Counted from the stretch's first letter, positions 1 through 8,229 are shown. The stretch: DNA of 31,908 nucleotides from CAZHFW01 sp964531675 (GCA_964531675.1 CAZHFW010000043.1:1-31908), one strand, 5' to 3'. Notes: a model not told the origin generated them from the sequence alone. Numbers and translations are program-made.

Positions 1-56
1 GCAAAGCAGCAAAGCAGCAAAGCAGCAAAGCAGCAAAGCAGCAAAGCAGCAAAGCG
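1..56. repeat. Tandem octamer array, 7 copies
   Basis: Seven head-to-tail copies of the 8-base unit gcaaagca run from the first base of the window. The first six are identical and the last ends in g instead of a. Since the array starts at the window edge, its true length is unknown. The unit length is not a multiple of three, so it is not a coding repeat, and no open frame is credible here. It lies downstream of polA. It may be a slippage-prone variable-number repeat; the function is unknown. Confidence 0.9.
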
Positions 57-88
57 GCCCCTCGTGAGTCGGATATGACGGGCACACG

Positions 89-117
89 CCCGGATTGACC
101 GCTTCGGGCAATCCGGG
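89..117. repeat. 29-base palindrome, copy 1
   Basis: Arms cccggattg and caatccggg (9 bp perfect) are followed inward by one mismatch, a 3 bp ccg/cgg stem and the loop ctt. The core gattgaccgcttcgg is shared with the palindrome at 148-176 read on the other strand, so the two are copies of one element. No T tract follows, so a simple intrinsic terminator is not obvious. It resembles REP-type dispersed palindromes; whether it is repeated elsewhere in the genome cannot be seen here. Confidence 0.75.
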
Positions 118-147
118 ATTTGGATTTCCCGCGGTGGATGGGTAGAT

Positions 148-176
148 CCTGGATTGACCGAAGCGGTCAATCCAGG
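148..176. repeat. 29-base palindrome, copy 2; possible polA terminator hairpin
   Basis: Perfect 13 bp arms cctggattgaccg and cggtcaatccagg are separated by three bases. On the minus strand it lies about 130 bases past the polA stop codon and could end that transcript, but only a weakly T-containing stretch follows. Together with 89-117 it forms a pair of near-identical palindromes 30 bases apart. Confidence 0.75.
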
Positions 177-221
177 CGTGTGGCTTGTGTGGGCGAGCGG
201 TGAAGTCTGGCGCGCGGGCTG

Positions 222-267
222 CTCGGCTCACCTCACCTCACCTCGGCTTACCTCGGCTCAGCTCGGG
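222..267. repeat. Short degenerate cctca / cctcggct repeats
   Basis: A run of related 5- and 10-base units (cctca, cctcggctta, cctcggctca) lies directly downstream of the polA stop codon on the minus strand. It is low-complexity and has no credible reading frame. With the octamer array and the two palindromes it makes the whole 1-305 gap repetitive. Confidence 0.6.
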
Positions 268-305
268 CGTGGGGTTGGTCTGGGCGCTGGATTTGTTGAG
301 GCGGA

Positions 306-3299
306 CTACTTCCCTTCGAACCAGCTCTTGCCGGTGTGGGCGTCGGCCTTGAGCGGGACGGAGAGTGTCATCGCCTTGGACATGCGCTCCGAGACGAACT
401 GGCGGGTCTGCTCCGCGACTGCTTCTGGGGCTTCGAAGACCAGTTCGTCGTGGATCTGCAGCAGCATGCGCACGCCGCCAATCTCCGGGGGCTTTCCTCC
501 GCGAAGATGGGCTGCGTTTGGCGAGAGCCTTGCGTGCAGGTCGATCATCGCGAGCTTGATGAGGTCGGCAGCGGAGCCTTGCACGACGGAGTTGATCGCC
601 ATGCGTTCGGCCAGCGCCCGGCGCGCGGGGTCGCGGCTCTCGATGTCCGGGATGGGGCGGCGTCTCTTCATCATGGTCTCGACGTATCCATGCCTGCGGG
701 CCTGATCGACGCACTCTTCCAGGAATGTGCTGATCCCCGCGAAGCGCTGCTTGTAGCCCGCGATGATCGCGGAGGCTTCCTTGTCGGAGATGTTGAGGCG
801 GCGGGCCAGTCCGAATGGCGTGATGCCGTAGACGATCCCGAAGTTCACCATCTTGGCGCCCGAGCGCTGCTCCTTGGTGACCTCGGCGGGGTTGACGTTG
901 TGGATCTGGGCCGCGACCGCGGTGTGGATGTCTTCGTCGCGCATGAACGCCTCGATGAGGGCGGGATCGCGCGAGAGATGGGCCAGGAGCCTGAGTTCGA
1001 TCTGCGAGTAGTCCGCGGTGACGAGCAGATGGCCTGGCTCGGCGATGAACGCCTTGCGGATCTCGCGGCCAAGGTCGGTGCGGATGGGGATGTTCTGCAG
1101 GTTGGGGTCGGAGCTCGAGAGCCTGCCGGTGGCGGCCACGGTCTGGTTGAAGCTCGCATGGATCCGCCCGGTGCTCGGGAGAATCGCTTCCTTCAGGCTC
1201 TCCAGATAGGTGCCCACGAGCTTGGTGAGCTGGCGGTATTCGAGGATGAGCCCGGGGATCGGGCTTGTGATCGACGCATCCTGGCCGAGCTTTTCGAGCA
1301 CTTCGGCGTCGGTGGAGTAGCCGGTCTTGGTCTTCTTGAGGGGCTTGATGCCAAGGCCGGGCGTTTCGTCGTCGGGCTTGTTGAAGAGCACCGCGCCGAG
1401 CTGCTTGGGGGAGTCGGGGTCGAACGAACGGCCCAGCTCGCGGACGGATTCCTCCTTGAGTTTGGCGAGGAGTTCATCGATGCGGGCTTGCAGGCGAGCT
1501 CTTTGACGCTCGAGCTCCGCGGGATCCACGCGGATGCCGTTCCACTCGAGCTCGGCGAGGACTTCGAGCAAAGGCAGTTCGAGCTTGTCGAGCAGATCCG
1601 AGATCTGCATTGCTCGGACCTGCGGCAGCATGCTCGCTCGAAGCCTGAACGACACATCCGCGTCTTCGGCGGCGTAGCGCGTCGCAAGGTCGAGGGGGAC
1701 CTGGCTGAACAGGCGCTGGTTCTTGCCCGAACCGATCAGCTCGGAGATGGGGATGGTGGTGTAGTTCAGGAGCGAGAGCGCCAGCGCGTCCATCGAGTGC
1801 GAGGAGCGTGAGGCGTCGATGATGTAGGACGCGATCATGGAGTCGAAGGCGATGCCTCGGAGTTCGACGCCCGCGTTGCGGAACACCAGGAGGTCGTACT
1901 TGAGGTTGTGGCCGGTCTTCCTCGCGTGCGTGTCTTCAAGCCAGGGCTTGAGCTCGGCGAGCACCGCTGCCTCGTCGAGGTGGGTGTCGGGCTCGGGGGA
2001 GCGGATGGGGATGTACCAGCCCTGGCCTTCGGCGATGGACAGGCTGATGCCGCAGAGCTTGGCGAGGCGGGGCGTGAGGCTGGTGGTTTCGGTGTCGAGC
2101 GCGACGCACTCGGCCTTGGAGATCGCCGCTGTGACTTCCTTGAGCTGGGCTTTGGTGCGGACGCAGATGTACGCGTCGCGGTGGTCCGGGCCGTCGGATG
2201 GCGTTCGCGTTGAAGCTTGGGGAAGTGCATCGAAGAGTCCGCCCCCGAAGAGCCCGTTGTCGGCGTCGGGCTTGCGCCTGGGCAGCTCTCTGGGCGGTGG
2301 GGGTGTTGACGAGGATGCGGTCTTGGCGGGCGCTGGATCGTCGGGCGAGGCGATCCCCGCCATCGTCTTGACGTCCTGCTGGTAGCGGTTGAAGCCCAGT
2401 TCGCGGAGGATGGGAAGGAGTTGTTCGAGCGGCACGCGGTCGGCGCGGGCCTTGTCGAGGTCGAGCGTGATGGGCACGTCGTGACGGAGCGTGACCAGCG
2501 TGCGCGAGAGGTCGAGCTTGGGCGCGGCTTCGCGGATCTTCTCGCCCCGCTTGCCCTTGATCTGATCGGACTTGGCGAGCAAGGACTCGAGGCTGCCGTA
2601 TTCCGCGATGAGCGTCGCGGCGGTCTTGTCGCCCACGCCTTCGACGCCCGGGACGTTGTCGACGGTGTCGCCCATGAGCGCGAGCATGTCGATGACCTGC
2701 CTGGGTTCGAGCCCGGTCTCGCGCTTGAGCGTGTCGGCGCTGAAGACCACGTCGGTGTGGATGTCGAAGAGTTCGAGCCCCGGACTGGTGGTCGCGGCGG
2801 GGATGGACTCGGGCGCGGAGCCTCCGACGGTGCCGCCGCGGAGGAGCTGCTTCAGGTCCTTGTCCTTGCTGATCACGCGGACGAGGATGTCCGTGGACTT
2901 GAGTTGTTCGCCGAGGGTCGCGATGACGTCATCGGCCTCGAAGCCCTCGCTCCCGATGACGGGGATGCCCAGGGTTTCGAGGATGCGGAGGCAGCGCTGA
3001 ACCTGGGGTTCAAGGTCTTCGGGCGGTTCCTTGCGGGTCGCTTTGTACTCGGGATAGATCTGCGAGCGGAAGGTGCCTCGGTCGCCTCCGACGTCGAGGG
3101 CGACGCAGACCATGTCGGGCTTGCCGCCGGCGTGCTTCATCCAGGCGCTCTCGCCTCGGAGGAGTTTCAGGAGCATCCCGATGAACCCAAAGGTCATGTT
3201 CGTCGGTTCTTTGGTGACCGGCGAGGACATGGGCGTGCGGATCGCGTGGTAGGCGCGGAAGAACTGGGCGTAGCCGTCGATGATGTAGAGCGTGCGCAT
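306..3299 (-). CDS. polA: DNA polymerase I
   Basis: A 997-residue DNA polymerase I with all three activities. The N-terminal flap (5'-3') nuclease spans about 1-310 and carries the acidic motifs EADDVIATL (121-129), SKDKDL and the helix-hairpin-helix GVEGVGDKTAATL (218-230). A Pro/Ser-rich linker spans about 318-370. The 3'-5' exonuclease is intact: D402-T-E404 (Exo I), the NLKYD motif near 465-469 and YAAED near 542-546. The polymerase domain has motif A VTADYSQIEL (760-769), motif B around K816 to Y824, and motif C QIHDELVFE (948-956). The proofreading site is complete, unlike Taq-type enzymes. The gene is downstream of the GlmU-like gene with a 52-base gap, but has its own TACACT box 9 bases before the ATG and no Shine-Dalgarno sequence. 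Role: Okazaki fragment processing and repair synthesis. A segment at about 155-178 of the nuclease domain looks like a small family-specific insertion. Confidence 0.98.
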   Translation of the reverse strand: MRTLYIIDGYAQFFRAYHAIRTPMSSPVTKEPTNMTFGFIGMLLKLLRGESAWMKHAGGKPDMVCVALDVGGDRGTFRSQIYPEYKATRKEPPEDLEPQVQRCLRILETLGIPVIGSEGFEADDVIATLGEQLKSTDILVRVISKDKDLKQLLRGGTVGGSAPESIPAATTSPGLELFDIHTDVVFSADTLKRETGLEPRQVIDMLALMGDTVDNVPGVEGVGDKTAATLIAEYGSLESLLAKSDQIKGKRGEKIREAAPKLDLSRTLVTLRHDVPITLDLDKARADRVPLEQLLPILRELGFNRYQQDVKTMAGIASPDDPAPAKTASSSTPPPPRELPRRKPDADNGLFGGGLFDALPQASTRTPSDGPDHRDAYICVRTKAQLKEVTAAISKAECVALDTETTSLTPRLAKLCGISLSIAEGQGWYIPIRSPEPDTHLDEAAVLAELKPWLEDTHARKTGHNLKYDLLVFRNAGVELRGIAFDSMIASYIIDASRSSHSMDALALSLLNYTTIPISELIGSGKNQRLFSQVPLDLATRYAAEDADVSFRLRASMLPQVRAMQISDLLDKLELPLLEVLAELEWNGIRVDPAELERQRARLQARIDELLAKLKEESVRELGRSFDPDSPKQLGAVLFNKPDDETPGLGIKPLKKTKTGYSTDAEVLEKLGQDASITSPIPGLILEYRQLTKLVGTYLESLKEAILPSTGRIHASFNQTVAATGRLSSSDPNLQNIPIRTDLGREIRKAFIAEPGHLLVTADYSQIELRLLAHLSRDPALIEAFMRDEDIHTAVAAQIHNVNPAEVTKEQRSGAKMVNFGIVYGITPFGLARRLNISDKEASAIIAGYKQRFAGISTFLEECVDQARRHGYVETMMKRRRPIPDIESRDPARRALAERMAINSVVQGSAADLIKLAMIDLHARLSPNAAHLRGGKPPEIGGVRMLLQIHDELVFEAPEAVAEQTRQFVSERMSKAMTLSVPLKADAHTGKSWFEGK

Positions 3300-3308
3300 G
3301 CCGGCGCG

Positions 3309-3314
3309 AGTGTA
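3309..3314 (-). promoter_or_regulatory. Candidate -10 box TACACT of polA
   Basis: On the minus strand TACACT ends 9 bases before the polA ATG. No Shine-Dalgarno sequence lies between, so a transcript starting 6-7 bases past the box would have a leader of only 2-3 bases. No convincing -35 box is seen. The call rests on the same hexamer type recurring at this distance before other genes in the window. Confidence 0.4.
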
Positions 3315-3328
3315 GCCGATGCCGCGCC

Positions 3329-3361
3329 GGGCTTAACCGAAGGACTTGGGCTTAACCGAAG
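3329..3361. repeat. 14-base direct duplication at the GlmU-like/polA junction
   Basis: gggcttaaccgaag occurs at 3329-3342 and again at 3348-3361, a 19-base period. The right copy contains the end of the GlmU-like reading frame including its TAA stop; the left copy is in the intergenic gap. It looks like a small tandem duplication of the gene end. Confidence 0.75.
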
Positions 3362-4587
3362 TAGCGGGCCGCGGCCTTCTGCAGCTCCGCGAGGCGGTTC
3401 ACGTAGGCCTGGCCCGGCTCGATCTTGCGGCGGGCCATGGCGGTCCGTGCGACATCCATGAACCGCTCGAAGCGGTAGTGCCGTCTTCCCGAGTCGGTGC
3501 ACCAGGCAAATGGCGGGAGGCACCCATCGATCGGCGCGGACGCAGCGTGCATCACACCCGTGAGCGCGACCGCGCCCGTCATGATGCGTGTGGAGATCGC
3601 GGTCTTGACGTGATCGCCCAGGATGCAGCCCAGGAAGGTCTCGCCTGTGCGCTCGCGGGAGCCATCAGGCTTGAGAAGGACCGGGACTTCCGAATACGTG
3701 TTGAGCAGGTTGGAGTTGGTGGTCCCCGCGCCCAGGTTCACCCACTCGCCGATCCAGCTATCCCCCAGATGTCCATCGTGGGCTTTGTTGGAGAAGGCCT
3801 GGAAGATGCAGCCTCCGACTTCGCCCGCGACTTTGCAGCGGGGGCCCAGGGCGGTGTGGGCCTTGACGATCGAGCGGTCCAGGACTGTGCTTCCTTCACC
3901 GATGAAGAGCGGGCCGGAGAGGATCGCGCCGGGCCTGATGACCGCGCCCTTGGAGATCACGATCGGGCCATGCTCAAGGTCGAGCACGACGCTCGGATAC
4001 ACGATCGCTTCGGGATGGATCGTGAGCGTGTGGTCGCCGATCTGCATGACCCCGGGAGGGAGCTCCTGGGTCGGGCCCTTGGCGAGCAGGTGCAGGTCGA
4101 CGTCGAGGGCGGCATCGCGGAAGGTCTTGAACTGCCAGGGTCGGGCCAGGAGCGTGGGTGCGTCGAGGCGGTCGATGGCGGTGCCCGAGGGGGTTTGCCC
4201 TCGGAGGATGGCGCGAGCGTCTTCGAGCGTGCCGCGCATCGCGACCAGGTGCTCGGTGGTGCCCTCGATGAGCTGATCGCCTGTCTCGAGGTCGTCGATC
4301 TGCTCGGAAGGAACGACCCAGCGCGCATTGATGAGGAGATAGTCGGACGCTCCGACCGGGAGCTCGTTGACAAGCGTGCGGCTGCCGGCGAAGCGATCGC
4401 GGACCACCGCTTCGATGGCCTCGGGCACGATGACCGCGTCGGGCGCTCGGCCGATCTCACGCTCAAGGCGTTCGAGGTTGGTCAGGGCGCCGGTGCGGAT
4501 GTCGAAGGCGGCGCGGAGATCGGTCATGGGCGACAGATCCGCCTTGGCGTCATCGAACACGATCAGTCTGGCTTCCGCCTCGGGCAT
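3352..4587 (-). CDS. GlmU-like sugar nucleotidyltransferase/acetyltransferase
   Basis: A 411-residue protein of the GlmU-like family found in Bacteroidetes and planctomycetes. The N-terminal half (about 1-170) starts with LIVFDDAKADLSPMTDLR, the signature N-terminal region of that family, and differs from classical GlmU, which has a glycine-rich LxAGxGTRM loop. The C-terminal half (about 180-380) is a left-handed beta-helix with hexapeptide repeats and a conserved KAHDGHLG segment holding H270 and H273, then NLGAGTTNSNL. Known family members are annotated as UDP-GlcNAc diphosphorylase/glucosamine-1-phosphate acetyltransferase, which would supply UDP-GlcNAc for the cell envelope; the exact sugar substrate is inference. 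First gene of a likely two-gene unit with polA. The start is the only reasonable ATG; TACACT lies 6 bases before it and there is no Shine-Dalgarno sequence. Confidence 0.9.
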   Translation of the reverse strand: MPEAEARLIVFDDAKADLSPMTDLRAAFDIRTGALTNLERLEREIGRAPDAVIVPEAIEAVVRDRFAGSRTLVNELPVGASDYLLINARWVVPSEQIDDLETGDQLIEGTTEHLVAMRGTLEDARAILRGQTPSGTAIDRLDAPTLLARPWQFKTFRDAALDVDLHLLAKGPTQELPPGVMQIGDHTLTIHPEAIVYPSVVLDLEHGPIVISKGAVIRPGAILSGPLFIGEGSTVLDRSIVKAHTALGPRCKVAGEVGGCIFQAFSNKAHDGHLGDSWIGEWVNLGAGTTNSNLLNTYSEVPVLLKPDGSRERTGETFLGCILGDHVKTAISTRIMTGAVALTGVMHAASAPIDGCLPPFAWCTDSGRRHYRFERFMDVARTAMARRKIEPGQAYVNRLAELQKAAARYFG

Positions 4588-4593
4588 GAGCCC

Positions 4594-4599
4594 AGTGTA
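4594..4599 (-). promoter_or_regulatory. Candidate -10 box TACACT of the GlmU-like gene
   Basis: Minus-strand TACACT is separated from the ATG at 4587 by exactly six bases (gggctc). If transcription starts at the usual distance, the first transcribed base would be the A of the ATG, giving a leaderless mRNA. No clear -35 element is visible. Confidence 0.45.
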
Positions 4600-4667
4600 A
4601 ATCGGTCGGGGAGCAAATGCCCGCGTCGGCGCTGGGAAATCTGGAGGCTGTTGCCTTGGACGTCGGC

Positions 4668-4673
4668 TATTCT
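4668..4673 (+). promoter_or_regulatory. Candidate -10 box TATTCT of the HAD gene
   Basis: TATTCT ends 9 bases before the ATG at 4683, with no Shine-Dalgarno sequence between. It lies in the 95-base divergent gap shared with the GlmU-like gene, so both promoters would be back to back. Confidence 0.4.
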
Positions 4674-4682
4674 CCGCGGCGC

Positions 4683-5390
4683 ATGCCCGAGAGCTCCCAC
4701 GCGTTTCCCCGAGCGGTGCTGTTTGACTTCGATGGCGTCATCGTGGACTCGGAGCCCATGCATCAGAAGGGCCTGGCGGCAGCGGTCCAGTCGATGGGCA
4801 TGCGTTTCGGGGACCGCGAGGTTGATGGAAAGTGGGGGGGGACCTACGTCGGCATGGACGACCGGGCGTGCTTCCGCCAGATCTGCGCTGAGAACGGAAG
4901 GCCGTTCACCGACGAGTTTTTCGAAGAGCTCTCGGCACGGAAGCGGGACGCGGTGCAGCAGGCGTTCGATCGGGGCGAGCTCAGGCCATTCCCGGGGGTG
5001 CTGGAGCTGATGAGGGCGTGCGCCCAGCGCGTCCCGATCGCGATCTGCTCCGGAGCCCGCCGGCATGAGATCGAGCCTCTCGTCAGGCACTTTGAGATCC
5101 AGGACATCGTGCGCACGATCGTGAGCGCCGACGATGTGCGGATCGCCAAGCCCGATCCCGAAGGGTACAGACTGACCTGCGCGCGGCTGGGCGTGACGCC
5201 GGCGCAGACCATGACCATCGAGGATTCGCCCAAAGGCATCGCGGCGGCCCGCGGGGCGGGAGTCCGCGTGGTCGGGGTGTGCCACAGCTTCCCGGCCCAG
5301 AGACTCGGCGAGGCGGATCGGATCGTTGAGCACGTGCGGGAGATCACCGCCGCATGGATCGCGGAGTGGTTTGACAGCCCGGCGTCTTGA
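4683..5390 (+). CDS. HAD-superfamily phosphatase/phosphomutase, beta-PGM-like
   Basis: A 235-residue haloacid dehalogenase-fold protein of the subgroup with a helical cap between motifs I and II (beta-phosphoglucomutase, phosphoglycolate phosphatase and relatives). Motif I is DFDGVIVD with D15 and D17, motif II ICSGA with S123, motif III K156 in AKPDP, and motif IV TIEDS with E180 and D181. All catalytic positions are present, so it should be an active Mg-dependent phosphotransferase; the substrate cannot be told. Upstream in-frame starts at 4617 would add 22 residues with no family similarity, so I place the start at 4683, where the HAD fold begins and a TATTCT box lies 9 bases upstream. Transcribed divergently from the GlmU-like gene; it converges with mreD, the two stop codons being 23 bases apart. 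Confidence 0.92.
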   Translation: MPESSHAFPRAVLFDFDGVIVDSEPMHQKGLAAAVQSMGMRFGDREVDGKWGGTYVGMDDRACFRQICAENGRPFTDEFFEELSARKRDAVQQAFDRGELRPFPGVLELMRACAQRVPIAICSGARRHEIEPLVRHFEIQDIVRTIVSADDVRIAKPDPEGYRLTCARLGVTPAQTMTIEDSPKGIAAARGAGVRVVGVCHSFPAQRLGEADRIVEHVREITAAWIAEWFDSPAS

Positions 5391-5413
5391 GCGTGATTCA
5401 GATTGAGCGCGAC

Positions 5414-5980
5414 TCAGCGCCGCGAGAACTGACGCTGCTGGGGAGACTGGATGCCCAGGATCGGCGCCAGAGGCAGGAGCAGGAACGACAGCCCGAAGCC
5501 GACGACTCCGGTATAGCCCGCGGAGGCGAGCCTCTGGAGCATCTCGGTGGTGGGGTGCCAATCGAAGGGCTGCCCGAGCCAGAAACGCAGCGTGAACAGC
5601 GCGACGACCACGATCTGCGAGACCGCGTATCCCACCGCAGCGGTGAACCCGAGCGTGGGCGGATTGGCGCGCATCAGCAGGGCCCGCATCGCGACGATGA
5701 GCTGGGCAGCAAGCAGGTAACCCAGCGCGTGCGGGCCGACGATGGTCACGGGGGGCGCAAAGTTGTTGAGCTCGACCGACGAGCAGAGGTCGGTGACCAG
5801 GCCCATCCCCAACGCGGACCAGAGGACCAGTTGAGGCCTGGCGGTGATCGCGATGAATGAGAGGAGCACGAAGACAAAGCTCGGCGCGATCGGGGTGGAA
5901 CCGAGCCTCAGGGCGTCGCGAAGGCCGAACTCGGCGCCGAAGAAGATCCAGGTGACGACGATGAGCGCCAGGCTGTTCAT
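5414..5980 (-). CDS. mreD: Rod shape-determining protein MreD
   Basis: A 188-residue hydrophobic protein with about five membrane segments (roughly 3-20, 28-47, 50-66, 84-103, 112-135 and 153-175 are hydrophobic). Sequence similarity alone is weak, as is usual for MreD, but position directly after mreC and size fit the family. The start ATG overlaps the mreC stop codon in an ATGA, indicating translational coupling. MreD is an inner-membrane part of the elongasome together with MreB and MreC. Longer readings upstream of the ATG lie within mreC in another frame and are not genuine. Last gene of the operon; it converges on the HAD gene. Confidence 0.85.
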   Translation of the reverse strand: MNSLALIVVTWIFFGAEFGLRDALRLGSTPIAPSFVFVLLSFIAITARPQLVLWSALGMGLVTDLCSSVELNNFAPPVTIVGPHALGYLLAAQLIVAMRALLMRANPPTLGFTAAVGYAVSQIVVVALFTLRFWLGQPFDWHPTTEMLQRLASAGYTGVVGFGLSFLLLPLAPILGIQSPQQRQFSRR

Positions 5981-6876
5981 CGCGAGCCTCCCTTGATCTT
6001 GGTCTGGGGCGTGTCGGAATCCGGGCTCTCGGGGCTGATGCGGAGCACGACCTCGCTCACGCGTTCGAGCTTCAGGGTGGGGCGCACCGTGACGGTCTTG
6101 CGGAGCGGCTGATTGGGATCGGGCTCGACGCTTTCGACCTTCCCGAGCAGGAGCATCTGGGCGCTGGCGGGCCAGCGGTCGGTGTCCGCGAGGCGGACGA
6201 TCAGGCCCGGGGTGGGCTCGATGCCTCGGGCGTCCTCGACCGGGCCGCGGAGCGTGCCGTCGGGGCCCGGGGTGAGGAGGCACTCAAGGCCCGCGCCGGT
6301 GTCTTCATCGAGCATGAGCTTGCCTCGGATGGTCCCCGAGGACTTGCTCGTGATGGGCTGGACCTGGCAGGTTCGCGCCGAGACCTGAACCACGCGGCCG
6401 AGCAGCTGGAGCCCGGGGGCGGTCGCGACGGTGTTGATGGTCACACCCTGCTTCTCGCCCGCGCGGACGTGGAGCAGGGCCGCGGCCAGGTCCCCGCTCG
6501 AGCCGGTGACCGATGCGGAGATCTGCTGAACCGCCAGTTCGGGATTCAGAGCGATGCCGCGCTGAAGCTCCTGGATGGTGGAGCGGAGCTTGACGTTTTC
6601 GTCGAGGGTCTGGAGGTAGAGCTGGCGGGCGTGCTCGAGTTCTTCTTCGAGCACACGCGTGGCCTCGTCGCTGTGGGCGGCGCGGGGAGGGGAGAGCCAG
6701 CGCGAGACCAGCGCGAAGGGATGGCGGACCGGCGTGATGACGATCTCGGCGAGATTGCCGAACCAGCCGACCCAGGCGATGGTGCGGAGCGGCAGCAGGC
6801 TCAGGATGAGGAGCACGAGGATGCTCAGCGCCATCAGCGTTCGCGAGCGGGCACTCTGTGCGAGGGGTCTGAGCAT
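5977..6876 (-). CDS. mreC: Rod shape-determining protein MreC
   Basis: A 299-residue bitopic protein. A short N-terminal cytoplasmic part is followed by one membrane anchor (about 13-35), a coiled-coil stretch (about 72-105, rich in E, L and Q) and the periplasmic double beta-barrel domain (about 115-290), where GRVVQVSARTCQVQPIT and GLIVRLADTD fit MreC sequences. MreC scaffolds the elongasome between MreB and the wall synthases. It lies 65 bases downstream of mreB and overlaps mreD by four bases. GGAG lies somewhat far (about 14 bases) before the chosen ATG. The family average is close to 280-300 residues. Confidence 0.92.
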   Translation of the reverse strand: MLRPLAQSARSRTLMALSILVLLILSLLPLRTIAWVGWFGNLAEIVITPVRHPFALVSRWLSPPRAAHSDEATRVLEEELEHARQLYLQTLDENVKLRSTIQELQRGIALNPELAVQQISASVTGSSGDLAAALLHVRAGEKQGVTINTVATAPGLQLLGRVVQVSARTCQVQPITSKSSGTIRGKLMLDEDTGAGLECLLTPGPDGTLRGPVEDARGIEPTPGLIVRLADTDRWPASAQMLLLGKVESVEPDPNQPLRKTVTVRPTLKLERVSEVVLRISPESPDSDTPQTKIKGGSR

Positions 6877-6941
6877 CGGCTGGGTGCGTTCTCCAAACGC
6901 GTGGGGTCAGCCCGGGAAGAAAGGTCGCGATCCTCGCGATA

Positions 6942-7991
6942 TCAGCCGGAAATCTCGTTCTCGAGGGTGGCCTTCCAATCCTCGATGTTCTCCAGGAACG
7001 CGCAGGTGCCGCGGGCGACGCAGGTGAGCGGATCGTCCGCGAGCTTGGTGGGCAGGCCCGTGGCCTTCTGGACGACCTGCGGGAAGCCGCGCAGGAGCGA
7101 GCCGCCGCCGGCCATGGTGATGCCGTTGTCGACCAGGTCCGCTGCCAGTTCGGGCTCGGCGCGTTCGAGAGTGCGGGTGATGGCGTCGATGATCGCGTTC
7201 ACGGGCTCCTGGAGCGACTCGCGGATCTCCTCGGTGGTGATCACGGTCTTGCGCGGGAGGCCCGAGATCATGTCGCGGCCGCGGACTTCCATCGTGCCCT
7301 CGGGCCCGGTGGGGGCGGCCGAGCCGATGTCGATCTTGATCTTCTCGGCGGTCTGCTCGCCGATCATCATGTTGTACGTGCGCTTCATGTGGTTGATGAT
7401 CGCCTCGTCCATGTCGTCGCCAGCGACGCGGACGGACTCGCACGTGGCCATGTCGGCCAGGGACATGATCGCGACTTCGGTGGTGCCGCCGCCGATGTCC
7501 ACGATCATGGACGCGGTCGCTTCGGCAAACGGGAGGCCCGCGCCGATCGCGGCGGCGATGGGCTCCTCGAGCAGGAACGTGCGGCGTGCGCCGGCGGCCT
7601 TGGCGGATTCGAAGACCGCGTGCTTCTCAACCGCGGTGATGCCCGACGGCACGGAGATGACCACGCGCGGGCCGAAGATCTTGCTCTTACCGTTCACCTT
7701 GCGGATGAAGTAGGAGAGCATCGCCTCGGTGATTTCAAAGTCGGAGATGACGCCGTCCTTCAGAGGACGCACCGCGGTGATCGAGCCCGGGGTCTTGCCG
7801 AGCATCTCCTTGGCGACCCAGCCGACCGCTTCGCCGTTGTTGAGCACCTGGTTGGTGCCCTTGCGGACCGCGACCACCGAGGGCTCGTTGAGGACGATGC
7901 CCTGGCCACGGACCGAGACGAGGGTGTTGCAGGTCCCCAGGTCGATGCCCATGTCCACGCTGAAGAGATTGAGGAAGCGGTCAAAATTCAC
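6942..7991 (-). CDS. mreB: Rod shape-determining protein MreB (GTG start)
   Basis: A 349-residue actin homologue that forms membrane-bound filaments guiding lateral wall synthesis. The phosphate-1 loop is DLGTCNTL (17-24), phosphate-2 is DIGGGTTEVA, and the C-terminal adenosine region has AGGGSLLRG. Length matches the family (about 345). The frame stays open to 8219, but the extra residues are unlike MreB. The GTG at 7991 is preceded by an aggaca/gagag purine stretch and places the family N-terminus FLNLFSVDMGIDLG correctly. First gene of mreBCD; the usual following genes for PBP2 and RodA are not in the window. Confidence 0.96.
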   Translation of the reverse strand: MNFDRFLNLFSVDMGIDLGTCNTLVSVRGQGIVLNEPSVVAVRKGTNQVLNNGEAVGWVAKEMLGKTPGSITAVRPLKDGVISDFEITEAMLSYFIRKVNGKSKIFGPRVVISVPSGITAVEKHAVFESAKAAGARRTFLLEEPIAAAIGAGLPFAEATASMIVDIGGGTTEVAIMSLADMATCESVRVAGDDMDEAIINHMKRTYNMMIGEQTAEKIKIDIGSAAPTGPEGTMEVRGRDMISGLPRKTVITTEEIRESLQEPVNAIIDAITRTLERAEPELAADLVDNGITMAGGGSLLRGFPQVVQKATGLPTKLADDPLTCVARGTCAFLENIEDWKATLENEISG

Positions 7992-8091
7992 GGGGGCTCT
8001 CTGTCCTTGATCGCGCCCGGGGCGGCGAAGGTTGGTCACAACGGTGGGGACAGGCCGGTCATTGGCCGTCTGTTGCCCCCTGCCAGACCAC

Positions 8092-8097
8092 AGGTTA
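8092..8097 (-). promoter_or_regulatory. Weak candidate -10 box TAACCT of mreBCD
   Basis: The minus-strand hexamer TAACCT lies about 100 bases before the mreB GTG, in the gap between mreB and the upstream gene. It fits the TAnnCT type seen elsewhere in the window but has no clear -35 partner. Confidence 0.2.
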
Positions 8098-8170
8098 TCG
8101 GCTTGTGAGGGGTTCGGCCAGTGAATACGCCCGTTCCGACCCGAATCGCGTGCCCGCCTCCCGCGGCCCC

Positions 8171-8201
8171 ACCCCGGGGTCCCGATCGACCCCGGGGTCC
8201 C
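8171..8201 (-). terminator. GC-rich paired repeat, possible transcription end of the 8230-8874 gene
   Basis: accccggggtccc occurs twice, at 8171-8183 and 8189-8201. Each copy contains a perfect 10-base palindrome accccggggt, and the two copies can also pair with each other as a 9 bp hairpin. It sits about 30 bases past the stop codon of the minus-strand gene at 8230. There is no T tract, so the terminator reading is weak; the duplicated palindrome itself is plain. Confidence 0.4.
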
Positions 8202-8229
8202 TGCATGATCCCGGCGCAAAGGCCGCGCC

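Noticed and set aside
1..56. CRISPR array
   Set aside because: Unit of 8 bases with no spacers; a simple tandem repeat.
154..705. 183-codon plus-strand frame across the left repeat region and polA end
   Set aside because: It starts inside the palindrome and is otherwise antisense to polA; no ribosome binding site and no domain.
3346..5010. 554-codon open frame on the plus strand opposite the GlmU-like gene
   Set aside because: Antisense shadow; it runs out of frame into the HAD gene and shows no family motif.
7992..8229. tRNA or other structured RNA gene between mreB and the secreted protein gene
   Set aside because: No cloverleaf or conserved T-loop sequence found; only GC-rich palindromes and a possible -10 box.
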